A stretch of DNA of 64,000 nucleotides from an uncultured Gammaproteobacteria bacterium. Lineage in GTDB: Bacteria; Pseudomonadota; Gammaproteobacteria; Pseudomonadales; Porticoccaceae. The notes below the pieces were generated by a model. It was not told the DNA's origin. It saw only the letters and a list, made by a program, of their open reading frames with translations, and made no database searches. Shown here piece after piece: positions 19,072 to 27,267 of the stretch (its first letter is position 1; every line of letters begins with the position of its first letter). The stretch covers positions 222,024-286,023 of the forward strand of contig CAJXQR010000005.1 of NCBI GenBank assembly GCA_913058345.1, written 5' to 3'. Made by a program: the position numbers and the translations under genes.

Positions 19072-21271
19072 CGGAGACGTTTTTCACTATTGGGTGGTGT
19101 GAATTGAGCAGGGAGGCTTTTTTTGGGTTGATGAATGTATTGCGCATAATTGGGTCTGCTGCAATGAGGGCATCAAGCTTTAATTTCAGTTTATCGAAGA
19201 TCTCTATTTTACTTGTGGCCAGGTCTTCAGTACAAGAGGGGTCTTTTTCTAGATCGTATAAACGGTAAATTACGCCTATTTCGGTTGGCATAGCTATCAG
19301 TTTCCAGCGTTCATCGCGCACGGAGCGATCCTTTGCTTCAACCACTCGCGAATAGAATTCAGGCTTGATACACAACATGCCCGACTTTTTATCGGGTATA
19401 TCCAATAATTCAAGGAGGTTGGGATAGCCTAGGTGCTGAGGGTGGGCGCCTGGTACGCGACCTAACCATAAGCCCGTTTCCTGATAGGCGAACAGACTGA
19501 GTTGAGCTCTCGGGTCATTCATAGCGGCGACGAGGCTTCGGCCATCCATTGTTTTGCTTGGTGGTAATGCAAGCAGTTCAAGTAGTGTTGGAGCTATATC
19601 GATGGTACGAACCGTTTGATTAACAACATGTGCTTGCTGTTGGCGAGGATCGTGAATGATTAGCGGGACCCTGCCGCTTGGGTCATTCCCCATAAGGGTA
19701 TTTCCCTGCCCCCAGCTTCCCGTTTCAAAAAAATCAGCACCGTGGTCGCTATAGATGACGACGATGGTGTTGTCAGCCAGATTGCAGTCTTCCAAGTGTG
19801 AGAGTAGTTTTCCAATTTCATCATCAAATTGAACGACACAGCCATCGTAAAGGTTAAGAATTTGGGGGACATCGAAGGCTTCGGGACCGAGTTCCTGTTT
19901 TTCAATTATTTCTTCAGGAGACGCGAGTTTGGTCATGATGAATTGCGAGTCGCCACTGTAATCCCTTGGTGTAAATAAGTCGTAATACGGATAGTTTGAC
20001 CCAAAGGGGACGTGAGTAGTGGCGGTGAATAGATTGATGCAGAAGGGCGTTTCACTTCTCGCTGCTTCAGAAAGTAGTTCGCGGGTGTCACTAAATAGCT
20101 GTTTGGTGAGAGGTATCCCAGCCAAGTAATAAAGCTCAGGCAAATACTTTTTGCCAAAGCGGTTATGGCAAAACAAGCTCAGAAACAAACGGATGCCTGC
20201 AGGCCCTTGGCGTAAGAGGTACTTCAAGTTCCACTGATCTTTAGGTAGATAGCGTTGTTGGAAACCAAAATCTATTTTGCCAAGGTCCGCACCTGCCCAA
20301 TCCGCGATTGCGGTTGTGGTATAACCGGCTTCGTTTAAAGTACTTATCAGGTTGTCAATCGGCAGTTTTAACTGTTCAGGATAAGGGTAATTAGTACGTA
20401 TGCCATGTGTCTGGGGCCAGGTCCCCGTCAATAGTGAGGCAAGGCTTGGTGCGGTACGGGCAAGAGGCGTGTAACAATTACTAAAAGAAATACTACGCTC
20501 GGTAAGTTCGTCAATATTGGGGCTCAGATTGCGGACATAATCAGCGGCACCGAGGCGGTCGGCACGCAAGGTGTCAGCCCCAATCATTAAAATGTTAGGT
20601 GGTTTGTCCTGGTCACGATTGTGGCTCGTTTGCGAGGTCGTGATAGGGCTTTTAACTTTTTGGCATGAGCTAGAACTGCGCGCCCAGTTTAGGAAATAGA
20701 GGTAGATTCCGCCCTGTAAGCAATAAAAGCAGGCCGTTCCCCAGTGGCCATGATGCAATAATTGGTAAAGACCGGCTATTGATGTTCCACCAATAGATAG
20801 GGTGCTTAACCAGAAAAATGCTCGAAGACGTAGAGGGCTTAGCTGTTTCCACACAGGCGTAAGCCTGGAAAAGCGAAATCGAGCAGAACTCAGTACCAGG
20901 CTGGGGATATGCAACAGGTAGTAAGTGAAGAGGTATGCTGTTACAGCGCCAACACTGAGTACCCCCGATAAGACAAGTGCAAAGAAGTTGTCGCTAAGCC
21001 CCCAGATTGGAATTGCCAATAAATAGAGTGATGTGCCAGCAGAAGCGAGAAAAAAAGCAATGGCAAAGGACCAGGTTCCAAGTCGGGCGAGCGCGAACAG
21101 TGCATAGCCTCTGTAATGTTGTGCAATGGTTTCTTTTACCCTCGGCCCCGTGCGCGTATGGTCGCGAACGGAGAAATACAACAGGGCTGAAGTGATTAAG
21201 ACACCGACCAAAGCCGAACTGCCAAGGTTAAGCTGTATTTGTAGAGAGAGGGGCAGTATTAATGTCATCAT
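19064..21271 (-). CDS. Membrane-anchored sulfatase-fold (alkaline phosphatase superfamily) enzyme
   Basis: The N-terminal third (about 200 residues) holds five or so transmembrane helices. The rest is a periplasmic alkaline-phosphatase-superfamily domain starting NILMIGADTLRADRLG, with metal-binding VIYSDHGADFF. At the nucleophile position the sequence is RTAPSLASLLTG: a Thr replaces the Cys/Ser that becomes formylglycine, and Leu replaces the usual Arg of C-x-P-x-R. That points away from a classical sulfatase and towards a phospho-group transferase or hydrolase (as in LtaS- or EptA-like proteins). ATG 21271 is chosen because it follows the upstream stop by four bases. An ATG at 21310 would overlap by 35. 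Confidence 0.82.
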   Translation of the reverse strand: MMTLILPLSLQIQLNLGSSALVGVLITSALLYFSVRDHTRTGPRVKETIAQHYRGYALFALARLGTWSFAIAFFLASAGTSLYLLAIPIWGLSDNFFALVLSGVLSVGAVTAYLFTYYLLHIPSLVLSSARFRFSRLTPVWKQLSPLRLRAFFWLSTLSIGGTSIAGLYQLLHHGHWGTACFYCLQGGIYLYFLNWARSSSSCQKVKSPITTSQTSHNRDQDKPPNILMIGADTLRADRLGAADYVRNLSPNIDELTERSISFSNCYTPLARTAPSLASLLTGTWPQTHGIRTNYPYPEQLKLPIDNLISTLNEAGYTTTAIADWAGADLGKIDFGFQQRYLPKDQWNLKYLLRQGPAGIRLFLSLFCHNRFGKKYLPELYYLAGIPLTKQLFSDTRELLSEAARSETPFCINLFTATTHVPFGSNYPYYDLFTPRDYSGDSQFIMTKLASPEEIIEKQELGPEAFDVPQILNLYDGCVVQFDDEIGKLLSHLEDCNLADNTIVVIYSDHGADFFETGSWGQGNTLMGNDPSGRVPLIIHDPRQQQAHVVNQTVRTIDIAPTLLELLALPPSKTMDGRSLVAAMNDPRAQLSLFAYQETGLWLGRVPGAHPQHLGYPNLLELLDIPDKKSGMLCIKPEFYSRVVEAKDRSVRDERWKLIAMPTEIGVIYRLYDLEKDPSCTEDLATSKIEIFDKLKLKLDALIAADPIMRNTFINPKKASLLNSHHPIVKNVSDA

Positions 21272-21275
21272 GGTC

Positions 21276-22211
21276 TTATCGGGTATGTCCCCAGTGGCCA
21301 GCAATTTCACCGGTTATTGAAGCGACCCTCATCAGATAAAAGCGAAGCTTTGTTCGTGAAAAACTCGTTAAACCTAGAAAAAAATACTCGAACAGTTTGC
21401 GCCACAGATAGCGTGGGGGCTGTGCGAATGTGGGGTTACGTGCGAGGGTGATAGAGCGCGTTCGCTGGAAGCTTTTCTGTAGCAGATAAAGCATTTTGAG
21501 CCGCTCAAGATCAACATAGTGATACTGGATTATGCTGGGTTCATAGCGCAGTACTTCCCCAGCAGATAAAGCTCTTAAAACAAAATCACTGTCTTCACTA
21601 CCTAGTAGATTGTGCCCTTTTGGGCCTAACTCAGTGTTAAATCTACCGATTCGTTCGAATAGCCTGGTATGTACCACCAAGTTGCCACCGCCGGGAATAC
21701 TATGGTGTTCATCCAGAACCATGGGATCTGTACCTAGATCGAAATGTGGAACCGGCAAAGGGTAGATACGAAATTGTCCTCTTAGGTGTACCCATGAAGG
21801 TTCTTCCCCTGTCCAATCAGGCAGAATACGACCGCAAAAAATAGGGCAGGCGGGGTGTTTTGTAATAAATTCGGCAATGGCTGATAAATAGTAAAAATCA
21901 ACTCTGTGGTCGTCATCGACAAAGCAAATATAACCATCATTGACTTTCTTTAAAGCAAGATTAAGGGCGAAGGATTTTCCGGGCCGTGGTTCCTCTCTGT
22001 ACTGTAAAGTAATCGCGCAAGTATTTTGTTCTTGTGCTATATAATCTTTTAGTTGCCTGACACTGTCATCACGACAGGCATTAGCAATAACCAAGATTGA
22101 AAGCTCGCAGTTTTCCGGCCGCAGGGCTGAATTCAGTGAGGCGATGGTTTTCATTAATAAGTCTGCACGATTGTGTGTGCAAATAACGAAAGTGAGCTTT
22201 AACGACGGCAT
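21276..22211 (-). CDS. Glycosyltransferase family 2
   Basis: The 311-residue protein has a GT-A fold start (LTFVICTHNRADLL), the nucleotide-binding region and a metal-binding DDD (residues 99-101, CFVDDDHRV), followed by the acceptor-side GGGNLVVHTRLF and GSEDSDFVLRAL with the ED pair typical of inverting GT2 enzymes. It adds a sugar from a nucleotide donor to a growing glycan at the cytoplasmic side of the membrane. It has no transmembrane helix, but its C-terminus is basic and amphipathic. It sits between the sulfotransferase (12-base gap) and the sulfatase-fold gene. Confidence 0.9.
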   Translation of the reverse strand: MPSLKLTFVICTHNRADLLMKTIASLNSALRPENCELSILVIANACRDDSVRQLKDYIAQEQNTCAITLQYREEPRPGKSFALNLALKKVNDGYICFVDDDHRVDFYYLSAIAEFITKHPACPIFCGRILPDWTGEEPSWVHLRGQFRIYPLPVPHFDLGTDPMVLDEHHSIPGGGNLVVHTRLFERIGRFNTELGPKGHNLLGSEDSDFVLRALSAGEVLRYEPSIIQYHYVDLERLKMLYLLQKSFQRTRSITLARNPTFAQPPRYLWRKLFEYFFLGLTSFSRTKLRFYLMRVASITGEIAGHWGHTR

Positions 22212-22223
22212 AAGGTTGGGTGC

Positions 22224-23165
22224 TTAGCGAGGGTACCGCCACTCGTAATAGTGAGTGGCGGCTTTATTGTGTAAGTGCCAAAAGGCCCGGGTTGGTAATG
22301 AAAGGGCTTGTGCGTCAGTCGTGACTGGGTAATGACAACGTCGCAGCGTAGCGCTAACGGCTCTTTCAAAAGTGCGTATCTGTGACGCACTCATTTTTTT
22401 GCGCCATTTTGTTTGGTTTTGTTTTTGTATAGGTTGTTGCAGCAAGGGGGTTTTACCGGCCTCACCAGACTTTTTGAAGTTGACAAGGGAATCGCTGTAC
22501 TCCTCATTTAAGAATGCACAGACACCCTTCATGATCGTTTGCGGGTTCTCTAGTAAATCTTCATAGCGAATTTCATGGTAGTTGTCTGGCCCGATCTCAC
22601 GTCCTGTTGTCTGACCAATTTCGACGTATATCTCCCAGTATTTAGCAGCAAAAAAGGTATTGTAAGTACGGAAGTCGTGCTTACGCTGGAACATGGACAG
22701 CGCACAGTCACGGCCATCACGTATTAAATGGATAAATTGTGCGCCCGGAAATTGCTCGAGTAAACGTTTCATATGCAAAACGTAATATGGCGTTTTGTCT
22801 CCCCAGCGCCGTGCGTTATCGCCAATGGCATTCAGCGTAAAAAGCACAGATATCAGCTGAGCCATTGATGTAGGTTGCTGCTTGTGTATCTGGACACTAA
22901 GTTGTTCAATATCAAAAGTGATACCGTGTAAATCGGTGTCAAGGAAATCGGCACTCTGTTGGTACATTCGCTCCAGCACGCGACGAATATTTGTAAGCTC
23001 CCTCAGGTCGCCGTATTCCTTCTCACTACGAAGTAGGGGAATAAAAAAATGAGATTCGCCGGTGGGCAGTGATATGTCAGGATGGGACCTGAGCATATAT
23101 TGCAATAGAGTGGTGCCTGAGCGAGGGGCGCCAACTATAAAGATGGGGCTTGTGAGTTTAGACAT
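22224..23165 (-). CDS. Sulfotransferase family protein
   Basis: This 313-residue protein begins MSKLTSPIFIVGAPRSGTTL, with the PAPS 5'-phosphosulfate loop (GAPRSGTTLLQYML) and the 3'-phosphate-binding strand (FIHLIRDGRDCALSMF), and ends with KWRKKMSASQIRTFER, a common Sulfotransfer_3 feature. It probably sulfates the glycan built by the neighbouring transferases. The frame is open for 17 codons upstream (to 23216), but ATG 23165 follows a plausible AGGAA and starts just before the first strand. The 222-base gap upstream breaks the gene run and may hold a promoter. Confidence 0.88.
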   Translation of the reverse strand: MSKLTSPIFIVGAPRSGTTLLQYMLRSHPDISLPTGESHFFIPLLRSEKEYGDLRELTNIRRVLERMYQQSADFLDTDLHGITFDIEQLSVQIHKQQPTSMAQLISVLFTLNAIGDNARRWGDKTPYYVLHMKRLLEQFPGAQFIHLIRDGRDCALSMFQRKHDFRTYNTFFAAKYWEIYVEIGQTTGREIGPDNYHEIRYEDLLENPQTIMKGVCAFLNEEYSDSLVNFKKSGEAGKTPLLQQPIQKQNQTKWRKKMSASQIRTFERAVSATLRRCHYPVTTDAQALSLPTRAFWHLHNKAATHYYEWRYPR

Positions 23166-23387
23166 GGGACTGATTCGTTCCTGTTGTAAATGTCCAGTCG
23201 GAGTTATGAAACCCACTGAGTCGTTTGTGTTGTGGTAACTTATTTATAACAGTACTGTATCCGTATTCCCTATTATCCTGGCTTATTTTCAGGTGCTTGG
23301 TGTTTTGACAAAAAGACCGGTTTTTCACGATGGAGACTCTTTTGGGAAAGCTGGTTAAGGAATCATCGAAGCGTAAGACAATATTGA

Positions 23388-24329
23388 TCATTTTAATTTG
23401 ATAGCAGTGGAACGGTAGGCTTGCATCATGCCGATAAAATAAGCGATGTTCATTCGCTTGCGGAAAGCACTGTTTTTTCCATCAGAGAAAACTTGTTGAA
23501 TATAACGAGTAATTGCTCGTAGCAACTGTGGGAAAACAAACAGAGGGATACCCAGGAAGCTACGTTTATGAGAGTGTTTATCCTGTTGTGCTTTTAAGAT
23601 ACCCGCATTTTTATGGAGGGTTAAAAAAAACCCTTTTTCGAGTTGATAAGGTAAGATTTTGTGTAGCACCAAGATATCAGGGTGATAGCGAAAAACTCCG
23701 CCGGAATCGGCCAGGCGGTGAAAGAAATCTGTTTCCTCACCTTTGAATAGCTCATCACTTTGACTGCCTTCTCCCCGGCGGCCGAGTTTTGTGTCGAATA
23801 GACCTATGCTATCAAACACGCGACGATGTACCGCCATATTGCCGCCAAAGGGGAATTCATTATAGCCGTCCATTTGATGAGCTTGCACACCAAAGTCCTG
23901 ATGCCCTAAAAAACCGTACATATCAGGGCTTATCCATGCTGGCAAGGACTGAGGGCTTTCTATGTGAATTCGCCCACCGACTGCATCGCATCCAAATTCT
24001 TCAAAAGTATCATAAATAGTTCGCAGCCATATAGGGGTGACACGTATATCATCATCAATAAAGACTACGTATTTTCCTGTTGCTGCCTCAATGCCCTTGT
24101 TACGTGCAAAGGACAGGCCTTGCTGGCCTTCGAAAATATAACGAATATTTAATGAGCTGCTTGTGGCATATCGAACACTGACAGATTGGGTATCATCAGT
24201 TGAATTGTTATCGACCAGGAGGATTTCCCATTCAATAGATTTCATGCCTTCAAGTTCTGTCAAGCGCTCAAAGCATTCAGGTAAGTTATGGGCTCGGTTG
24301 TATGAGCAAATGACGATGCTAATATCCAT
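23388..24329 (-). CDS. Glycosyltransferase family 2
   Basis: The 313-residue GT-A protein begins MDISIVICSYNRAHNL, has the donor-binding VDNNSTDDT, the conserved LSFARNKGIEAA and the metal-binding DDD at residues 92-94 (FIDDDIRV), then GGNMAVHRRVF and GEETDFFHRL. It resembles the preceding GT2 (21276-22211) in overall plan and probably builds the same glycan. The gene lies two bases after the deacetylase gene, so they are surely co-transcribed. Confidence 0.9.
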   Translation of the reverse strand: MDISIVICSYNRAHNLPECFERLTELEGMKSIEWEILLVDNNSTDDTQSVSVRYATSSSLNIRYIFEGQQGLSFARNKGIEAATGKYVVFIDDDIRVTPIWLRTIYDTFEEFGCDAVGGRIHIESPQSLPAWISPDMYGFLGHQDFGVQAHQMDGYNEFPFGGNMAVHRRVFDSIGLFDTKLGRRGEGSQSDELFKGEETDFFHRLADSGGVFRYHPDILVLHKILPYQLEKGFFLTLHKNAGILKAQQDKHSHKRSFLGIPLFVFPQLLRAITRYIQQVFSDGKNSAFRKRMNIAYFIGMMQAYRSTAIKLK

Positions 24330-24331
24330 GT

Positions 24332-25105
24332 CTAAAGGCCGATTTTGTTCAAAAGCTGTTTCGAATAGTATTTAAACGGAAACAATGGTGATGCGTCATT
24401 CATCCCAAAAGTCATTTTCTGTTTGAGCTTCCAACTAGAATCCGTACCGTAGACCTCAATTCGGTGAAGAATATAGGGATCTCTTTCGTGGTTGTTGAAA
24501 CCAGAGCGAGTGGAGCAGGCCAGTGTGAAGCCACATTGTTGTACTATTTCGGGGGTAGTGTTGTTAAACAGGCCGTAAGGATAAGCAAAATGTTTGCAAG
24601 GTTGCCTCAGGTGCTCTTCAATAGACATTTTTGATTGGATAATCTCTTGTTCCGCTAAGGTATTGTTTAGTACAGACAGCTTTGGGTGCGTCACAGTATG
24701 TGCGCCAAAACTGATTTGATGCTCGTTCATCTCCCGAATCTGATTCCAATTGAGCATTTTTCGCTCAGGAAACCCTCTTCCTTTCATCCAGTCGTTAGTG
24801 CCTCCGATCACACCGCTGGCCAGGAAGATAGTGGCCGGCATATTGTATTTTCTCAGTAGAGGAAACGCCTGGTTGTAATTATCTTCAAAGCCATCATCAA
24901 TGGTGATGGCGACTGCGTCGCGGGGTAGCGCTTTACCTGTTAATAAATGCTCTTCTATGTCACTCAGTGAAACCACCGTGTGAATAGAGCTGCTTAGATA
25001 TTCTAAATGCTGCTCAAAAAGTGCTGGTGGACAGGCGTATTTTGCCTCGGCTTTTGATTGCGGGGCGTCGACAATGTGGTACATCAAAATTGTAAAACGA
25101 CTCAT
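24332..25105 (-). CDS. Polysaccharide deacetylase (NodB-fold) family protein
   Basis: The 257-residue protein carries the NodB motifs: MYHIVD near the start, the catalytic/metal pair in AITIDDGFEDNY, and the HxxxH motif in GAHTVTHPKLS. These enzymes remove N- or O-acetyl groups from polysaccharides using a divalent metal. No signal peptide is visible, so it may act on a cytoplasmic lipid-linked intermediate or be exported in another way. The frame can be extended seven codons to a TTG, but ATG 25105 lies seven bases after the upstream stop and fits better. It is tightly packed between two GT2 genes. Confidence 0.88.
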   Translation of the reverse strand: MSRFTILMYHIVDAPQSKAEAKYACPPALFEQHLEYLSSSIHTVVSLSDIEEHLLTGKALPRDAVAITIDDGFEDNYNQAFPLLRKYNMPATIFLASGVIGGTNDWMKGRGFPERKMLNWNQIREMNEHQISFGAHTVTHPKLSVLNNTLAEQEIIQSKMSIEEHLRQPCKHFAYPYGLFNNTTPEIVQQCGFTLACSTRSGFNNHERDPYILHRIEVYGTDSSWKLKQKMTFGMNDASPLFPFKYYSKQLLNKIGL

Positions 25106-25112
25106 AAGTATT

Positions 25113-26084
25113 TTATCGGTGGCCAACTAGCCATTTAAAGAGTGTTAAAGGCAATAAGCTCAGCATGATGTATTTCAGGTCACCCATTTTCCAGGTATTG
25201 TTCTTCAGGATGGTTCTAAATAATTTTTGCGCAGAAACAAGGTCCCGCCTCCAGAAGGCCTCGTATGCTTGCCGGCTAAGAGGGGCATTAAGTAAGCTGT
25301 CGAGAGTCTCTCTCGGCAGATGTGCAAGAAGTTCTGGGTTGGCAGAGATAAACGTTTTCCTCACCGACCATGCATCGAGCACTTGCCGCCACTTTATCGA
25401 AGAAATTTGCCCTTTGTCGTGCCAACGGTAATAGGCCAATACCTCTGGAACTTGAGTGATATTTTGGGTCACTGCCGCAATGCGTAACCAAAAATCATAA
25501 TCCATTGAGCTGAAATGATGGGTGGAAAAGCCTCCTATTTTCTTGACGATTGCTTTTTTGACCAGCGCCGCATGAATGGGCCAGGGGCAGCCGTTAAGGA
25601 AGTGTTTAATGGTGTCTTCCTTTTCGTATGCTGGGGGTACATAAGGAGGGCCATTTTCCCCGTTTTCCACAATATTTTGCCAACCGCAGTAGCTTAGATC
25701 GGCGTCAACAGTGGTTAATTTTATTAAAAGCTTTTCGAGGCAATCGTCTGCCCAATAGTCATCTGAGTCGAGAAATGCAATGTATTCACCCCGTGCCTGT
25801 TCTAACCCTCTGTTACGCGCAGGGTAAGGACCCTTGTTTGTTTGCTCTAGAATCAGTATTTGAGGGTGATTTTTTTTTAACGAGGCTAAGAGCTTCAGCG
25901 ACTGGTCGGTAGAGCCATCATCAATAACGATCAGTTCAACATTTTTGATGGTTTGGCCAAAGACACTACTTACCGCTTCTTCTATGTAGGCGGCAGCGTT
26001 ATAGCAGGGCATAATGATGGAAATCAACGGCTTATCTTGTGGTGTTGCCAAGCTGGCACCGCTGGTTTTTTTGTCCGTATCCAT
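25113..26084 (-). CDS. Glycosyltransferase family 2
   Basis: The 323-residue protein has the GT-A core: ISIIMPCYNAAAYIEEA, VIDDGSTDQS, GPYPARNRGLEQARG and DSD at residues 106-108 (FLDSDDYW), then the WLRIA segment of the acceptor region. Its C-terminal third is helical and ends with a hydrophobic stretch (YIMLSLLPLTLFKWLVG) that could associate with the membrane. It belongs to the minus-strand glycan operon, downstream of a GT4 gene by 16 bases. The donor sugar cannot be told. Confidence 0.9.
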   Translation of the reverse strand: MDTDKKTSGASLATPQDKPLISIIMPCYNAAAYIEEAVSSVFGQTIKNVELIVIDDGSTDQSLKLLASLKKNHPQILILEQTNKGPYPARNRGLEQARGEYIAFLDSDDYWADDCLEKLLIKLTTVDADLSYCGWQNIVENGENGPPYVPPAYEKEDTIKHFLNGCPWPIHAALVKKAIVKKIGGFSTHHFSSMDYDFWLRIAAVTQNITQVPEVLAYYRWHDKGQISSIKWRQVLDAWSVRKTFISANPELLAHLPRETLDSLLNAPLSRQAYEAFWRRDLVSAQKLFRTILKNNTWKMGDLKYIMLSLLPLTLFKWLVGHR

Positions 26085-26100
26085 ATGCTGGCTATCGCCC

Positions 26101-27267
26101 CTAAATTTGGGCTTGATTGTAAATGGGGATAGCTTTTTCTACCACACTTAACCAGGAAAATTGCCGGGCAAATTGTCGACACTGCTGGCTGTTAAATGTT
26201 TGCTTTCCGCCCATAAAGTCTCGGAGCGCATCGGTAATAGCGGCTGTTTCCGCATTGGGTATAAAAAAACCACTGATACCCGGTAATACGGCTTCTGCGG
26301 CCCCCGCTTGTTCGACTGCCAGAGAAGGCACTCCACAGGCTGCAGCCTCAAGATAAACTAAACCAAAGCCCTCATGGCTGGTGGGTAGCACAGATGCGGT
26401 TAGAATAAAAAGGTCTGATTCCACTAACTTTGCCCGTAGACTTGGCCGAGGCAGGCTGCCAGTAAAATCTACCCTGTCGGCAAGGCCTAGTTTTAGTGCA
26501 AGTTCTTCAAGTTCTTGTTTGGCATAACCTTCACCAATTACCGTGTAATGAAAGGCATAATCGTGTTTCAAGTTGGCAAGCGCTTCCAGTACTTTGTGAA
26601 TGTTTTTTCTGGGCTCAGCAAGGCGAGTGATGCTAATTAGGCGAGCAGGACCTTGTTGTACTGAACTATCAATATCCACTTCGAGAAAGAAGGAGTCCAG
26701 GCCAACCAGAGCCGGGCGAGTTTTTTCCTTACAGCGGGGGATTTTTTCCAGTAGTACCTTTTCGGTATAAAGGCTATTGGTCAAAATCAAATCAGCCTCC
26801 GCGAGCCAGCTCTGTAGGCGAAGCGCGGTTTTCTGTTTCCAGTAGTGATCAAACTTTTTTTCAAGGGCTCGAAGGGGTTTTTCCCAGCGCCACAATGGCC
26901 CAAAGCGGTACAGCGCGGGTGACAAAACTGGGCAGTAAGGCCCTATGAAGTCATTGCCGTGGACTGACACGACAACGGGTTTGCTGCAATCTTCAGCTAT
27001 CCAGGAATAGGTTGCATTCATGGCATGCCAAGCATCAATGCTGGGCTCGTCGATAACGCTGCGGTCAAGGGCGCGGCGGAGTTTTAGCTCTGGTCGAATA
27101 CTGACACCAGGCATCGTTACTTCACCACTGGGGTGTGCGACCGTAAATACTGTAACCGGATAACCCAGTGTGACAAGTGCTTGCACATAGCCATAGGCGT
27201 AGTTTTCAACCCCGCCTATATCGGGGGGGAACTCTGGTGACACGACTCCGATATGGGGCAAGGACAT
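26101..27267 (-). CDS. Glycosyltransferase family 4 (GT-B fold)
   Basis: The 388-residue protein starts MSLPHIGVVSPEFPPDIGG, the glycine-rich N-terminal loop of GT4 enzymes, and has the C-terminal donor site ITRLAEPRKN and the retaining-enzyme E-x7-E motif in SHEGFGLVYLEAAACGVP. It transfers a sugar with retention from a nucleotide donor. The ATG shares one base with the upstream stop (TGATG), so I use it rather than the start 25 codons earlier, which would lie inside the neighbouring gene. Translation is probably coupled to that gene. Confidence 0.92.
   Translation of the reverse strand: MSLPHIGVVSPEFPPDIGGVENYAYGYVQALVTLGYPVTVFTVAHPSGEVTMPGVSIRPELKLRRALDRSVIDEPSIDAWHAMNATYSWIAEDCSKPVVVSVHGNDFIGPYCPVLSPALYRFGPLWRWEKPLRALEKKFDHYWKQKTALRLQSWLAEADLILTNSLYTEKVLLEKIPRCKEKTRPALVGLDSFFLEVDIDSSVQQGPARLISITRLAEPRKNIHKVLEALANLKHDYAFHYTVIGEGYAKQELEELALKLGLADRVDFTGSLPRPSLRAKLVESDLFILTASVLPTSHEGFGLVYLEAAACGVPSLAVEQAGAAEAVLPGISGFFIPNAETAAITDALRDFMGGKQTFNSQQCRQFARQFSWLSVVEKAIPIYNQAQI

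Noticed and set aside
22372..22566. Plus-strand frame opposite the sulfotransferase gene
   Set aside because: It is a shadow of the coding strand, with no start signal or family features.
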